A stretch of 64,000 nucleotides of DNA from the NCBI GenBank assembly GCA_025736915.1, contig CP107049.1, positions 2,418,001 to 2,482,000 on the forward strand. Reading direction: 5' to 3'. The position numbers were made by a program, and so were the translations under genes. Positions 28,327 to 36,994 of the stretch are shown here, piece by piece. The DNA comes from Acinetobacter nosocomialis. Lineage in GTDB: Bacteria > Pseudomonadota > Gammaproteobacteria > Pseudomonadales > Moraxellaceae. The notes below the pieces were generated by a model. That model was not told the origin of the DNA, did no database searches, and saw nothing but the letters and a program-made list of their open reading frames with translations. Each line of letters opens with the position of its first letter. Positions within the stretch are counted from its first letter, which is position 1.

Positions 28327-30237
28327 TTAACTGCCTTTACTCATTTGCTCAAGTTCATCCCAACGCTCTAATTTTTCAAGCAGTAATTCTTCAATTTCTG
28401 CGAGGCGTTGGCTTGCTTGAGTCGCAGCATCTGCATCAGACACAAACCACGAACCATCTGCAAGTTTGTCAGAAAGCTCGGCTTGTTCAACTTCCAATTT
28501 CTCGATTTCAGCAGGAAGTTGCTCAAGTTCACGTTGGTCTTTATAGCTCAATTTCACTTTTTTAACGTTACTTTGAGCAGCAGCTTTTTCAGCTTCAGCT
28601 TTTGCTTGAGCTTTTTTAACGTCAGATTTCTGATCTACTACTTTGTCATCTGGACGTTGTAGTAAGTAGTCTTGGTAGCCACCGATGTATTCTGCAATAT
28701 TACCTTTGCCATCAAATACCCACGTAGATGTTACTACGTTGTCCATAAATGCGCGGTCATGCGAAATAAGTAATAGCGTACCTTTGTAATCAGACAGCAT
28801 CTCTTCAAGTAGCTCAAGAGTCACCATATCCAAGTCGTTGGTTGGTTCGTCCATCACAATCAGGTTCGATGGTTTAAGCAATAATTTAGCAAGCAAGATA
28901 CGGTTACGCTCACCACCAGAAAGCGCTTTGACTGGTGTACGTGCACGTTCAGGTGAGAATAAGAAATCTTGTAAATAACTGTAGATGTGACGACGGTTGC
29001 CGTTTACATCAACAAAGTCAGAGCCTTCTGAAACGTTTGCCATGACTGTTTTTTCAAGGTCTAAGGCATTACGTAATTGATCAAAATAAGCAACTTCTAA
29101 CTGTGTACCTGTCTTAACAGAACCACCGTGCTCGATTTCACCTAAAATGGCTTTAATTAAAGTCGTTTTACCAACGCCGTTATCGCCCACTAGGCCAATA
29201 CGGTCACCACGCATGACAAGGGTCGAGAAATCTTTGATAAGTGGCTTGTCATCATAAGATACGCTCAAGTGCTCAATATCAAATACTAATTTACCTGAGC
29301 GATTTGCTTCTTGAGTAGCCATGCTCACTTTACCTTGTTGTGAGCGACGTGCTTTAGATTCTTCACGTAAAGCTTTCAAAGCACGAACACGACCTTCGTT
29401 ACGTGTACGACGTGCTTTAATGCCTTGACGAATCCAAGCTTCTTCTTCAGCTAACTTTTTATCAAATAAAGCATTTTGTTTCTCTTCTGCTTCCATTTGC
29501 TGAGCTTTAAGCTCCAAATAGCGTGAATAGTTACCTTCATAGCCGCGTAAAATGCCGCGATCAAGTTCAACAATTCGAGTTGCAATGCTATCTACAAAAG
29601 AGCGGTCATGCGAAATAAATAGAAGCGTTAAATTATTTTGATCGAGTAGGAATTTTTCTAGCCACTCAATACTTTCAACATCTAAATGGTTAGTCGGTTC
29701 GTCTAGAAGGAGTACGTCTGGCTGCGTTAAAAGAGCACGAGCAAGTAAAACACGACGTTTACGTCCACCAGATAAGTCTGCCAAATCTGCGTTTGGGTCG
29801 AGTCCCATTTTACTTAATAGGGCATTCACCTTGTTTTCAAGCGCCCAACCGTCTAGTTGGTCTAGCTTGTGCTGAAGGTTACCCATACGGTCGCAAGCTT
29901 CCATGTCTCCTAGCATACAAGCATCGGTTGCTTCATGGTAAGCTCTGAGTACTTCAGCAGCTTCTCCTGCGCCATCTGCCACAATGTCAGCAACTTTGCC
30001 AGAATCCATTGGAACGTCTTGGGCTAACATCGAAACCGTTAGACCATTTTGAATAGAAACTTCACCAGAATCGGGTAATAAGCTTCCCTCGATGAGTTTA
30101 AGTAAAGTAGACTTACCTTCACCATTACGCCCAATTAAACAGACTCGTTCGCCACGTTCTAGATTAAAGTTCGCGCCATCGAGCAGGGCAGGTCCGCCAA
30201 AAGCAAGTTGGACATCCCTTAGGGTAATATAGGCCAT
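28327..30237 (-). CDS. uup: ABC-F ATPase Uup
   Basis: A 636-residue soluble protein with two ABC cassettes: Walker A GRNGEGKST and GDNGVGKTT, signatures LSGGRKRRVLLARAL and LSGGERNRILLAKLL, and Walker B LLLDEPTNHLD and IVMDEPTNDLD. A C-terminal coiled coil (about 545-636, YKDQRELEQLPAEIEKLEVEQ) is the Uup-specific DNA-binding tail. ABC-F proteins act on ribosomes; Uup also affects precise transposon excision and replication intermediates. No membrane partner is present. Divergent from slyX. Confidence 0.92.
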   Translation of the reverse strand: MAYITLRDVQLAFGGPALLDGANFNLERGERVCLIGRNGEGKSTLLKLIEGSLLPDSGEVSIQNGLTVSMLAQDVPMDSGKVADIVADGAGEAAEVLRAYHEATDACMLGDMEACDRMGNLQHKLDQLDGWALENKVNALLSKMGLDPNADLADLSGGRKRRVLLARALLTQPDVLLLDEPTNHLDVESIEWLEKFLLDQNNLTLLFISHDRSFVDSIATRIVELDRGILRGYEGNYSRYLELKAQQMEAEEKQNALFDKKLAEEEAWIRQGIKARRTRNEGRVRALKALREESKARRSQQGKVSMATQEANRSGKLVFDIEHLSVSYDDKPLIKDFSTLVMRGDRIGLVGDNGVGKTTLIKAILGEIEHGGSVKTGTQLEVAYFDQLRNALDLEKTVMANVSEGSDFVDVNGNRRHIYSYLQDFLFSPERARTPVKALSGGERNRILLAKLLLKPSNLIVMDEPTNDLDMVTLELLEEMLSDYKGTLLLISHDRAFMDNVVTSTWVFDGKGNIAEYIGGYQDYLLQRPDDKVVDQKSDVKKAQAKAEAEKAAAQSNVKKVKLSYKDQRELEQLPAEIEKLEVEQAELSDKLADGSWFVSDADAATQASQRLAEIEELLLEKLERWDELEQMSKGS

Positions 30238-30269
30238 AATGTTTTCCAGAATCTCAAATGAGGATTTAA

Positions 30270-30515
30270 ATGACTAAACCACCATATCATGATGATCAAG
30301 CGTCATTTTCCGCACCCATTGAAGATTTGCAAGTGCGAATTACATTTTTGGATGATTTAGTTGAACAATTAAATCAACAACTCGCTATTCAAACTCAGGA
30401 AATAGCTGATTTGAAAAAACAAATGCAATTACTTTACCTACGTGTGGAATCTTCAGATTTATCAGAAGGTATTGCGCCTTTTGACCCATTAACCAATAAA
30501 CCTCCTCACTATTAA
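30270..30515 (+). CDS. slyX: SlyX family coiled-coil protein
   Basis: An 81-residue protein with a central coiled coil (EDLQVRITFLDDLVEQLNQQLAIQTQEIADLKKQMQLLYLRV) and the family ending KPPHY. The molecular function of SlyX is unknown. It is a single-gene unit, divergent from uup by 32 bases and closed by its own terminator. Confidence 0.88.
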   Translation: MTKPPYHDDQASFSAPIEDLQVRITFLDDLVEQLNQQLAIQTQEIADLKKQMQLLYLRVESSDLSEGIAPFDPLTNKPPHY

Positions 30516-30516
30516 T

Positions 30517-30545
30517 AAAAAGGCAAGTTCAATACTTGCCTTTTT
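30517..30545. terminator. Bidirectional terminator of slyX
   Basis: AAAAAGGCAAGT and its perfect complement enclose TCAAT. The leftward oxidoreductase gene ends at 30570, so it can serve both. Confidence 0.9.
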
Positions 30546-30569
30546 AACTAGAGGATATTTAAATTTTAG

Positions 30570-31577
30570 TTAAAAACCGTGTAAAACAATTTTCCCTTTT
30601 GTCTTACCACTCTCAATTTGTTGATGAATCTGTTTTAAATTTTCAGCATTAATAGGGCTTAAAACTTCAGTCACAGTTGTTTTGATTTTCCCTTTCTCAA
30701 CTAGCTTGCTGACTTCATTTAATAGTTCACTTTGTTTTTGCATATCTTCAGTTTGAAACATTGAACGCGTAAACATAAACTCCCAATGCACCGATACAGA
30801 CTTCGATTTAAACGGTTTAATATCTAACTGCTCAGGGTCATCAATGAGTCCAAAGTGCCCTTGTGGTGCAATCAACTCTACAATATCTGCCAAATGCTGA
30901 TCTGTTTGGGTGGTCGAGAACACATATGAAGGTGCATTTAAGCCTAATTGCTTGATTTGTGGCGCTAAAGACTCTCGATGATCTAATACATAGTCAGCAC
31001 CGAGTTGTTTTACCCATTCTTTCGTTTCAGGGCGTGAAGCTGTCGCAATAATCGTAAGGTTAGTTAACTGTTTAAGAAGCTGAATGGTAATAGAGCCTAC
31101 ACCACCAGCCCCGCCAATCACTAATATTGTTGTGTTTTCTGGTGCAGTCTTTGGAACTTGCAAACGATCAAATAGCATTTCCCAAGCCGTGATTGCAGTT
31201 AAAGGAAGAGCAGCCGCTTCAGTTACTTCTAAATTTTTCGGTTTATGACCAACAATACGTTCATCAACCAATTGCAACTCACTATTACTGCCTTGGCGAT
31301 TTAACGCGCCTGCATACCAAACAATATCACCCACTTTAAATTGAGTGACTTTATCTCCAGTCGCTTCAACGACACCTACAGCGTCCCAGCCAAGCACTTT
31401 CCAGCCAGATTCGGCACTTACATTTTTACGTATTTTGGTATCAACTGGATTGACCGAAATAGCCTGTACGCGAACAAGCAGATCATGGCCCTCTGCAACG
31501 GGAGTGTCGAGTTCAATATCTACGAGTGCCTCTGGCGATGTAATAGGCCCTGCTTTTTGATATGCCACCGCTTTCAT
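30570..31577 (-). CDS. Zinc-type alcohol dehydrogenase / NADPH:quinone reductase-like protein
   Basis: A 335-residue MDR-family protein: MKAVAYQKAGPI start, GWDAVGVVEATGDKVTQFKVGDIVWYAG, dinucleotide loop LVIGGAGGVGSITIQLLKQ, and KGKIVLHGF ending. The catalytic-zinc cysteine pattern of classical alcohol dehydrogenases is absent, so it resembles quinone-oxidoreductase-like members. The start at 31577 has AGAGGA upstream; the frame extending to 31610 lacks support. It is divergent from an HxlR-type regulator, an arrangement like QorR/Qor2 and YodB-type quinone or electrophile defence pairs, so quinone or aldehyde detoxification is inferred. Confidence 0.82.
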   Translation of the reverse strand: MKAVAYQKAGPITSPEALVDIELDTPVAEGHDLLVRVQAISVNPVDTKIRKNVSAESGWKVLGWDAVGVVEATGDKVTQFKVGDIVWYAGALNRQGSNSELQLVDERIVGHKPKNLEVTEAAALPLTAITAWEMLFDRLQVPKTAPENTTILVIGGAGGVGSITIQLLKQLTNLTIIATASRPETKEWVKQLGADYVLDHRESLAPQIKQLGLNAPSYVFSTTQTDQHLADIVELIAPQGHFGLIDDPEQLDIKPFKSKSVSVHWEFMFTRSMFQTEDMQKQSELLNEVSKLVEKGKIKTTVTEVLSPINAENLKQIHQQIESGKTKGKIVLHGF

Positions 31578-31676
31578 AATTGTGATTCCTCTTGTTGAGA
31601 GTTTGATCATAACGTAAGCTTAAAAATAGTGACTACAGACAAATAACGCTCATAGTGTCAAAAAGGATACTGTAAA

Positions 31677-32054
31677 ATGGCAAAAGCTCGACATTCAAGT
31701 TTTGACTGTTCACCGGGTTGTTCAGTTGAAGCTGCAATCAGTTTGATTGATGGTAAATGGAAATGTGTCATCCTTTGGCATTTACTAAATGAAGGAACTT
31801 TACGATTTAATGAAATCCGTAAACGAGTTCCAAGCATTACGCAAAGAATGCTCACCAATCAGCTTCGTGAGTTAGAACAAGATGGCATTATTCATCGCGA
31901 GGTTTATCCTCAAGTTCCTCCTAAAGTCGAATATAGCCTGACAGATTTAGGACAAGGTCTTGAGCAGATTTTACTTGCTTTAAAAACATGGGGAGATGCC
32001 CATCTAGATCGGTTCGGTAAGTTATCCACTCTTGAAACTGAAAAGTCTGCCTAA
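31677..32054 (+). CDS. HxlR-family (YodB/QorR-like) winged-helix regulator
   Basis: A 125-residue protein with the HxlR core ISLIDGKWKCVILWHLLNEGTLRFNEIRKRVPSITQRMLTNQLRELEQDGIIHREVYPQVPPKVEYSLTDLG. N-terminal Cys11 and Cys15 (FDCSPGCSVE) occupy the region where YodB, HypR and QorR carry the cysteine that senses quinones or disulfide stress. It probably represses the divergent oxidoreductase gene across the 99-base gap; I see no unambiguous operator there. Confidence 0.88.
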   Translation: MAKARHSSFDCSPGCSVEAAISLIDGKWKCVILWHLLNEGTLRFNEIRKRVPSITQRMLTNQLRELEQDGIIHREVYPQVPPKVEYSLTDLGQGLEQILLALKTWGDAHLDRFGKLSTLETEKSA

Positions 32055-32201
32055 ATATTGTGCCTAGATTGCTAAGAATATCTACGAGAAAATGTTGTAG
32101 TTTTTAACCTCACAGGTTAATGGGACATTATTTTTATGATGTAACTTGCGTTTTCTGGTCAGCTTATGCAACTCTAATAAAAGAGATTAATAGGTTTTGC
32201 T

Positions 32202-32651
32202 ATGGACAATATGGGAATTTGGGTTACCGTTATCATTGTTCTTTTCGTGCTAGGCTCCATTTTTGGTTTAAGAGTGAGTCCGCGTGAAAAGGCACTCGGT
32301 ATTATGCGAGACAAAGCCCGTAAAATGGGACTACATCCACGCATAATTGCCGCACCTGAATGGACACATGTCCCGATGGCAACTGAAAAGCGTGCCAGCA
32401 TGGTTGCTTATTATAGTGTATTAATCCCCGATGCTCGTTTAACGCTCATGCGTGCTCGTGTTATAGACGGAAAATTAAAAGTAGTGCAGGGCGATGAGAA
32501 ATTTAATGATTCTCCCATTGCATTAAAAGGGATTTATGCTATTGATATGCAGGCAAACTGCGTAGGCCTTTATTGGGATGAGGAATCGGACCTAAAAGCC
32601 ACGCAATTAGATGAGATGAAGGCTTATCTGTTGGCCTTGGCTGAAGCCTGA
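32202..32651 (+). CDS. Conserved membrane-anchored protein of unknown function, upstream of topA
   Basis: A 149-residue protein with one N-terminal membrane helix ([23 protein letters not shown]) and a cytoplasmic domain with [20 protein letters not shown] and [23 protein letters not shown] segments. I do not recognise a named family. It lies 35 bases before topA in the same direction and is probably co-transcribed with it. AGG at good spacing supports the ATG at 32202. Confidence 0.75.
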   Translation: MDNMGIWVTVIIVLFVLGSIFGLRVSPREKALGIMRDKARKMGLHPRIIAAPEWTHVPMATEKRASMVAYYSVLIPDARLTLMRARVIDGKLKVVQGDEKFNDSPIALKGIYAIDMQANCVGLYWDEESDLKATQLDEMKAYLLALAEA

Positions 32652-32686
32652 TTTTTAAATTTATTGGTATAGGAATAACATTTTAT

Positions 32687-35323
32687 ATGGCGAATACCTC
32701 GCGCTCTGCATCTCAAAGCACAGCATCTACTGCCTCTGCTGCACATAAACGTGCCTTAGTGATTGTGGAGTCGCCTGCCAAAGCGAAAACCATCAACAAA
32801 TATTTAGGTTCGCAGTACATTGTTAAGTCTTCTGTGGGTCACGTACGTGACTTGCCAACAGGCGGCAGCAAATCAACAGAGAAAAAGCCGGCTGCCCGGA
32901 CAAAACTCACTGAAGCTGAAAAAGAACAAAAAGCCCAATCTGCGCTGATTAATCGTATGGGTGTCGATCCGGAACATGACTGGAAGGCACACTATGAGGT
33001 TCTACCTGGCAAAGAAAATGTTGTTGCTGAACTCAAGAAACTTGCAAAAGATGCAGATGCAATCTACCTCGCAACGGACTTGGATAGAGAAGGGGAAGCA
33101 ATCGCTTGGCACTTACGCGAAGTGATTGGTGGTGACGATAGTCGTTATCACCGTGTGGTATTTAACGAAATTACTAAAAATGCCATTCAAGAAGCATTTA
33201 AACAACCAACGCGCCTAGATTTAAACCGTGTAAATGCACAGCAAGCACGTCGTTTCTTAGACCGCGTAGTGGGTTTCATGGTTTCGCCATTACTTTGGGA
33301 AAAGATTGCCCGTGGTTTATCGGCAGGTCGCGTACAGTCAGTTGCTGTAAAGCTTGTTGTGGAACGTGAACGTGAAATTCGTGCTTTTATTCCAGAAGAA
33401 TACTGGCAAGTTTTTGCAGACACCCAAGCCAAAAAAGATGACATCCGTCTTGAAGCAGTTAGACAAGCAGGTAAAACGCTTAAACTGAAAAATAAAGCTG
33501 AAACTGATGCTTTATTAGAAGTTTTAAAGAACGCTGAATATAAAGTTGCACAGCGTGAAGATAAGCCGACTAAGGTAAATCCGAGCGCACCATATATCAC
33601 TTCAACTTTACAACAAGCTGCAAGTACACGCTTAGGTTTCTCTGTGAAGAAAACCATGATGCTGGCGCAGCGTTTGTATGAAGCTGGTTTTATTACCTAT
33701 ATGCGTACGGACTCAACATTCTTGAGTGATGACGCTGTAAATATGGTTCGTGCTCATATTGAAAGCCAGTTTGGTGAGAAATACTTACCAGCTAAGCCAA
33801 ACCGCTATGGTAACAAAGCGGGTGCTCAAGAAGCCCATGAAGCAATTCGTCCATCAAATGTTGCACTTACCGGTGACCAGCTTGCAGGTGTAGAGCGTGA
33901 TGCTCAGCGTTTGTATGATTTGATTTGGCGTCAATTTGTTGCTTGCCAAATGACACCAGCAGAATACCTATCTTCAACTTTAACCGTTGAAGCTGGCAAT
34001 GTTGAATTAAAGGCAAAAGGCCGTACGCTTGTATTTGATGGCTTTACAAAAGTTCGTGGTGCTAACAAATCTGACGACGACATTATTTTACCTGCAATTA
34101 AAGTAGGTGAAATTTTAAAATTAGAGAAGCTGGACCCAAGTCAGCACTTTACCAAGCCACCAGCTCGTTTTACTGAAGCATCTTTAGTAAAAGAACTTGA
34201 AAAGCGTGGTATAGGCCGTCCGTCAACTTATGCTGCCATTATTTCTACGATTCAAGAACGTGGTTATGTCAAATTAGAAAATCGCCGTCTCTTTGCAGAG
34301 AAGATGGGCGAGATTGTGACAGACCGTCTTGATGAAAGTTTTAATAACCTAATGAATTATGCCTTTACCGCAGATTTAGAAGGTCAGCTTGACCGTGTAG
34401 CAACGGGTGAGCGTAACTGGAAAGAATTGTTAGACACATTCTATGGTGATTTTAAAAAGCGTTTGACCAATGCTCAAGGTGAGCAAGGTATGCGCCGCAA
34501 CCAACCAGTTGAAGTACCAGCAGTACATTGCCCTGAATGTTCACGTCCGATGCAGATTCGTACGGGTACAACAGGTGTATTCTTAGGGTGTTCAGGCTAT
34601 AACTTGCCACCTAAAGAACGTTGTAAAGGAACCTTGAACTTAACGCCAGTTGAGTCTTTAGCAGCGTTATCTGATGATGATGGAGCTGAAACGGCTGACT
34701 TGATGTCAAAGCATCGCTGTCCAAAATGCGGTACAGCAATGGACAGCTACGTCATTGATGGTGGTCGCAAACTACATGTCTGTGGTAACAACCCAGATTG
34801 TGATGGTTATGAGCTTGAAGAAGGCGAGTTCAAGATTAAGGGTTATGATGGCCCAACTATTCCATGTGATAAATGTGATGGTGAAATGCAGCTTAAAACT
34901 GGTCGCTTCGGCCCGTATTTCGCTTGTACAAGCTGTGACAATACTCGTAAAGTCTTGAAGAGTGGTCAACCTGCACCACCACGTGTAGAACCAATCAAGA
35001 TGGAACATTTGCGTTCAACCAAGCATGATGACTATTTTGTGCTGCGTGATGGCGCGGCTGGTCTGTTCTTGGCTGCAAGTAAGTTCCCGAAAATTCGTGA
35101 AACACGTGCACCAAAAGTTGCTGAGCTTCGTAGTGTGGCTGACCAACTTGATCCAAAATACCAGTTTATTTTACAAGCTCCAGATGTAGACCCTGAAGGT
35201 AATCCAACTATTGTGAAGTTTAGTCGTAAGAATCAATCACAATATGTGGGATCTGAAACACCAGAAGGTAAACAAACTAAATGGAGTCTGATTTATCAAG
35301 ATGGTAAATGGATTGAAGGCTAA
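32687..35323 (+). CDS. topA: DNA topoisomerase I
   Basis: Relaxes negative supercoils by a 5'-phosphotyrosine intermediate. The 878-residue protein has the TOPRIM domain ([43 protein letters not shown]), the catalytic Tyr338 in [14 protein letters not shown], and three C-terminal zinc-ribbon-like modules ([50 protein letters not shown]). An N-terminal Ser/Ala/Thr-rich tail (about 20 residues) and a [12 protein letters not shown] insert are seen. It ends in a strong terminator. Confidence 0.96.
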   Translation: MANTSRSASQSTASTASAAHKRALVIVESPAKAKTINKYLGSQYIVKSSVGHVRDLPTGGSKSTEKKPAARTKLTEAEKEQKAQSALINRMGVDPEHDWKAHYEVLPGKENVVAELKKLAKDADAIYLATDLDREGEAIAWHLREVIGGDDSRYHRVVFNEITKNAIQEAFKQPTRLDLNRVNAQQARRFLDRVVGFMVSPLLWEKIARGLSAGRVQSVAVKLVVEREREIRAFIPEEYWQVFADTQAKKDDIRLEAVRQAGKTLKLKNKAETDALLEVLKNAEYKVAQREDKPTKVNPSAPYITSTLQQAASTRLGFSVKKTMMLAQRLYEAGFITYMRTDSTFLSDDAVNMVRAHIESQFGEKYLPAKPNRYGNKAGAQEAHEAIRPSNVALTGDQLAGVERDAQRLYDLIWRQFVACQMTPAEYLSSTLTVEAGNVELKAKGRTLVFDGFTKVRGANKSDDDIILPAIKVGEILKLEKLDPSQHFTKPPARFTEASLVKELEKRGIGRPSTYAAIISTIQERGYVKLENRRLFAEKMGEIVTDRLDESFNNLMNYAFTADLEGQLDRVATGERNWKELLDTFYGDFKKRLTNAQGEQGMRRNQPVEVPAVHCPECSRPMQIRTGTTGVFLGCSGYNLPPKERCKGTLNLTPVESLAALSDDDGAETADLMSKHRCPKCGTAMDSYVIDGGRKLHVCGNNPDCDGYELEEGEFKIKGYDGPTIPCDKCDGEMQLKTGRFGPYFACTSCDNTRKVLKSGQPAPPRVEPIKMEHLRSTKHDDYFVLRDGAAGLFLAASKFPKIRETRAPKVAELRSVADQLDPKYQFILQAPDVDPEGNPTIVKFSRKNQSQYVGSETPEGKQTKWSLIYQDGKWIEG

Positions 35324-35335
35324 ATAAGACAGATG

Positions 35336-35363
35336 AAAAATGCTAGCTCAGCTAGCATTTTTT
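35336..35363 (+). terminator. Terminator of topA
   Basis: TGCTAGC and GCTAGCA enclose TCA and are followed by six Ts, directly after topA. Confidence 0.9.
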
Positions 35364-35409
35364 ACATCAATAACAATAAAAGAAAATTTAATTTTTATGG
35401 GGAAAAAGA

Positions 35410-36168
35410 ATGTGGAAAAACATTCGGATTTTGTGTTTATTGATTATTTTATTAATCGTTGCAGTTCAAGCATGGCGTGACCAGAACCAAGACTGGAATC
35501 AGCCTGTTATCGTGGTATTGCATCCAGTAAATGCGGATGGCTTACAAACCACACAAGCTTATATTCATCAGCTACAAAACGCTGATTTCCAAACACTCAA
35601 AAGCTACCTAAGTGAGTGGTCACAGCATTATCGTGGGCAGTCCAGCAACTTTGAGATTCGTTTAGGGCAACAACTACAGCAAAGACCACCTGTGGTTCCG
35701 CAAAATGCCAATATCCTGAATGTAATTTGGTGGAGTTTAAAGTTTCGTTTTTATGCATGGCGACAACAACAACCTGAAGATAGCGGAGCATCACTCAAGC
35801 TTTATTTAAATTATTATGATCCAAGTTATCAAAAAGTTTTGGTGCATTCGACTGCTTTAGAAAAAGGCCGTATTGGTAGCGTTAATTTGTTTGCGACCAA
35901 AACACAAGCTTCACAAAATCAGGTCGTTCTTGTGCATGAGTTATTACATGGCTTTGGCGCAAAAGATAAATATGATTTAACAACAGGCCAGCCGATCTAT
36001 CCATTAGGTTATGCAGAACCTGAAAAAGTGCCTCTTTACCCACAAAAGTTAGCAGAAATCATGGGTGGCCGAACAGCATTGTCTGAGCAGACCAATAAAA
36101 TGCCGAGTGATTTACAAGAAACAGTCATAGGTTTACCAACAGCTCAAGAAATTGGTTGGTTGAAATAA
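35410..36168 (+). CDS. Membrane-anchored putative zinc metalloprotease
   Basis: A 252-residue protein with one N-terminal membrane segment (IRILCLLIILLIVAVQAW) and an exported domain. HELLHGFGAKDKYD gives H176-E177-x2-H180-x2-G183-x2-D186, the metzincin-like HExxHxxGxxD layout. It is followed by IMGGRTALSEQTNKMPSDLQE, placed where a Met-turn could be. I do not know a named family or substrate. The GGGGAAAAAG before the ATG is a good ribosome site. It stands alone between topA and the HdeD-like gene. Confidence 0.75.
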   Translation: MWKNIRILCLLIILLIVAVQAWRDQNQDWNQPVIVVLHPVNADGLQTTQAYIHQLQNADFQTLKSYLSEWSQHYRGQSSNFEIRLGQQLQQRPPVVPQNANILNVIWWSLKFRFYAWRQQQPEDSGASLKLYLNYYDPSYQKVLVHSTALEKGRIGSVNLFATKTQASQNQVVLVHELLHGFGAKDKYDLTTGQPIYPLGYAEPEKVPLYPQKLAEIMGGRTALSEQTNKMPSDLQETVIGLPTAQEIGWLK

Positions 36169-36302
36169 AATTGTGGATAAATACTGTTTTATCCACATCA
36201 ATTGTTAATAAACGATGCAGATCTTATACAGACAATAAATGTGAAGTACATCACTATAATGACATTATATAAACTTCCTAATACCTGATAATAAGAGTAG
36301 CC

Positions 36303-36878
36303 ATGATGAAAACTGTAGGTAATGATTTAGTTCGTAATCAGCTACATGCTGATCGTAAATGGTATCTAATATTAGGCTTCGTGCTCATTATTTTCGGTTT
36401 AGTCTTATTTAGTTCACTACCATTTGCAACATTTTCGGTTGTTTTTCTATTTGGTATTTTAATGATGATAGGCGGTGTTCTACATTTGATTGCTGCCTTA
36501 AGTGTATTTAAGGGTAGTAGCCGATGGCTATGGGCACTTTTTGGGGTGCTGTATTTAATGGCTGGCTATTACGCATTTTCTACACCTGTGACTACAGCTG
36601 TAGTTTTAACTAGCCTGTTATCGATTGCATTGATTATTGCTGGGGTCATTCGCACCATAAATGCATTTTTATTAAGACCAATTGCAGGGTGGGGCTGGAC
36701 CTTATTTTCAGGATTATTAACCCTTGCTACAGGTATTTTAATTTTAGTTTCTAAGGACTCACCGTTTTGGGTATTAGGAATGTTTTTGGCAGTAGATATT
36801 TTATTTCAGGGCATTAACTTCTTAGGACTTGCTTCTGCAATTAAGCATTTACCTTCTAGCTCAAAAACAGTTTCTTAA
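36303..36878 (+). CDS. HdeD-family (DUF308) membrane protein
   Basis: A 191-residue protein with six membrane helices. WYLILGFVLIIFGLVLFSSLPFATFSVVFLFGILMMIGGVLHLIAAL and the second-half repeat WTLFSGLLTLATGILILVSKDSPFWVLGMFLAVDILFQGINFL are the HdeD/DUF308 duplicated pattern. E. coli HdeD is linked to acid resistance at high cell density. That role is not shown here, and no hdeAB genes are nearby. Confidence 0.85.
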   Translation: MMKTVGNDLVRNQLHADRKWYLILGFVLIIFGLVLFSSLPFATFSVVFLFGILMMIGGVLHLIAALSVFKGSSRWLWALFGVLYLMAGYYAFSTPVTTAVVLTSLLSIALIIAGVIRTINAFLLRPIAGWGWTLFSGLLTLATGILILVSKDSPFWVLGMFLAVDILFQGINFLGLASAIKHLPSSSKTVS

Positions 36879-36892
36879 ACTAAATATCGCAT

Positions 36893-36920
36893 AAAAGGAC
36901 ACTTTGGGTGTCCTTTTTTG
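36893..36920 (+). terminator. Terminator of the HdeD-like gene
   Basis: AAAAGGACAC pairs with GTGTCCTTTT around five bases, with six Ts after it. It overlaps the 5' end of the open frame of the following helicase, which argues against translation starting at 36908. Confidence 0.88.
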
Positions 36921-36994
36921 TTTTTAGTGAGCTAAGGTCCATCTCGTGGCATGGGTCTGTTAAACTAGGCCTTGGTGTTTTAGCGATGTGTGTT

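Noticed and set aside
28408..28662. Hydrophobic plus-strand frame inside uup
   Set aside because: It is the complement of the charged coiled-coil tail of Uup; apparent membrane-like sequence arises from Glu/Lys codons read backwards.
33187..33657. A 156-codon minus-strand frame inside topA
   Set aside because: It overlaps the catalytic core of topA on the opposite strand, has Ser/Lys/Arg-rich composition typical of antisense frames and no ribosome site.
36908..36994. N-terminal extension of the helicase
   Set aside because: The extension would translate through the terminator of the preceding gene and does not resemble helicase N-termini.
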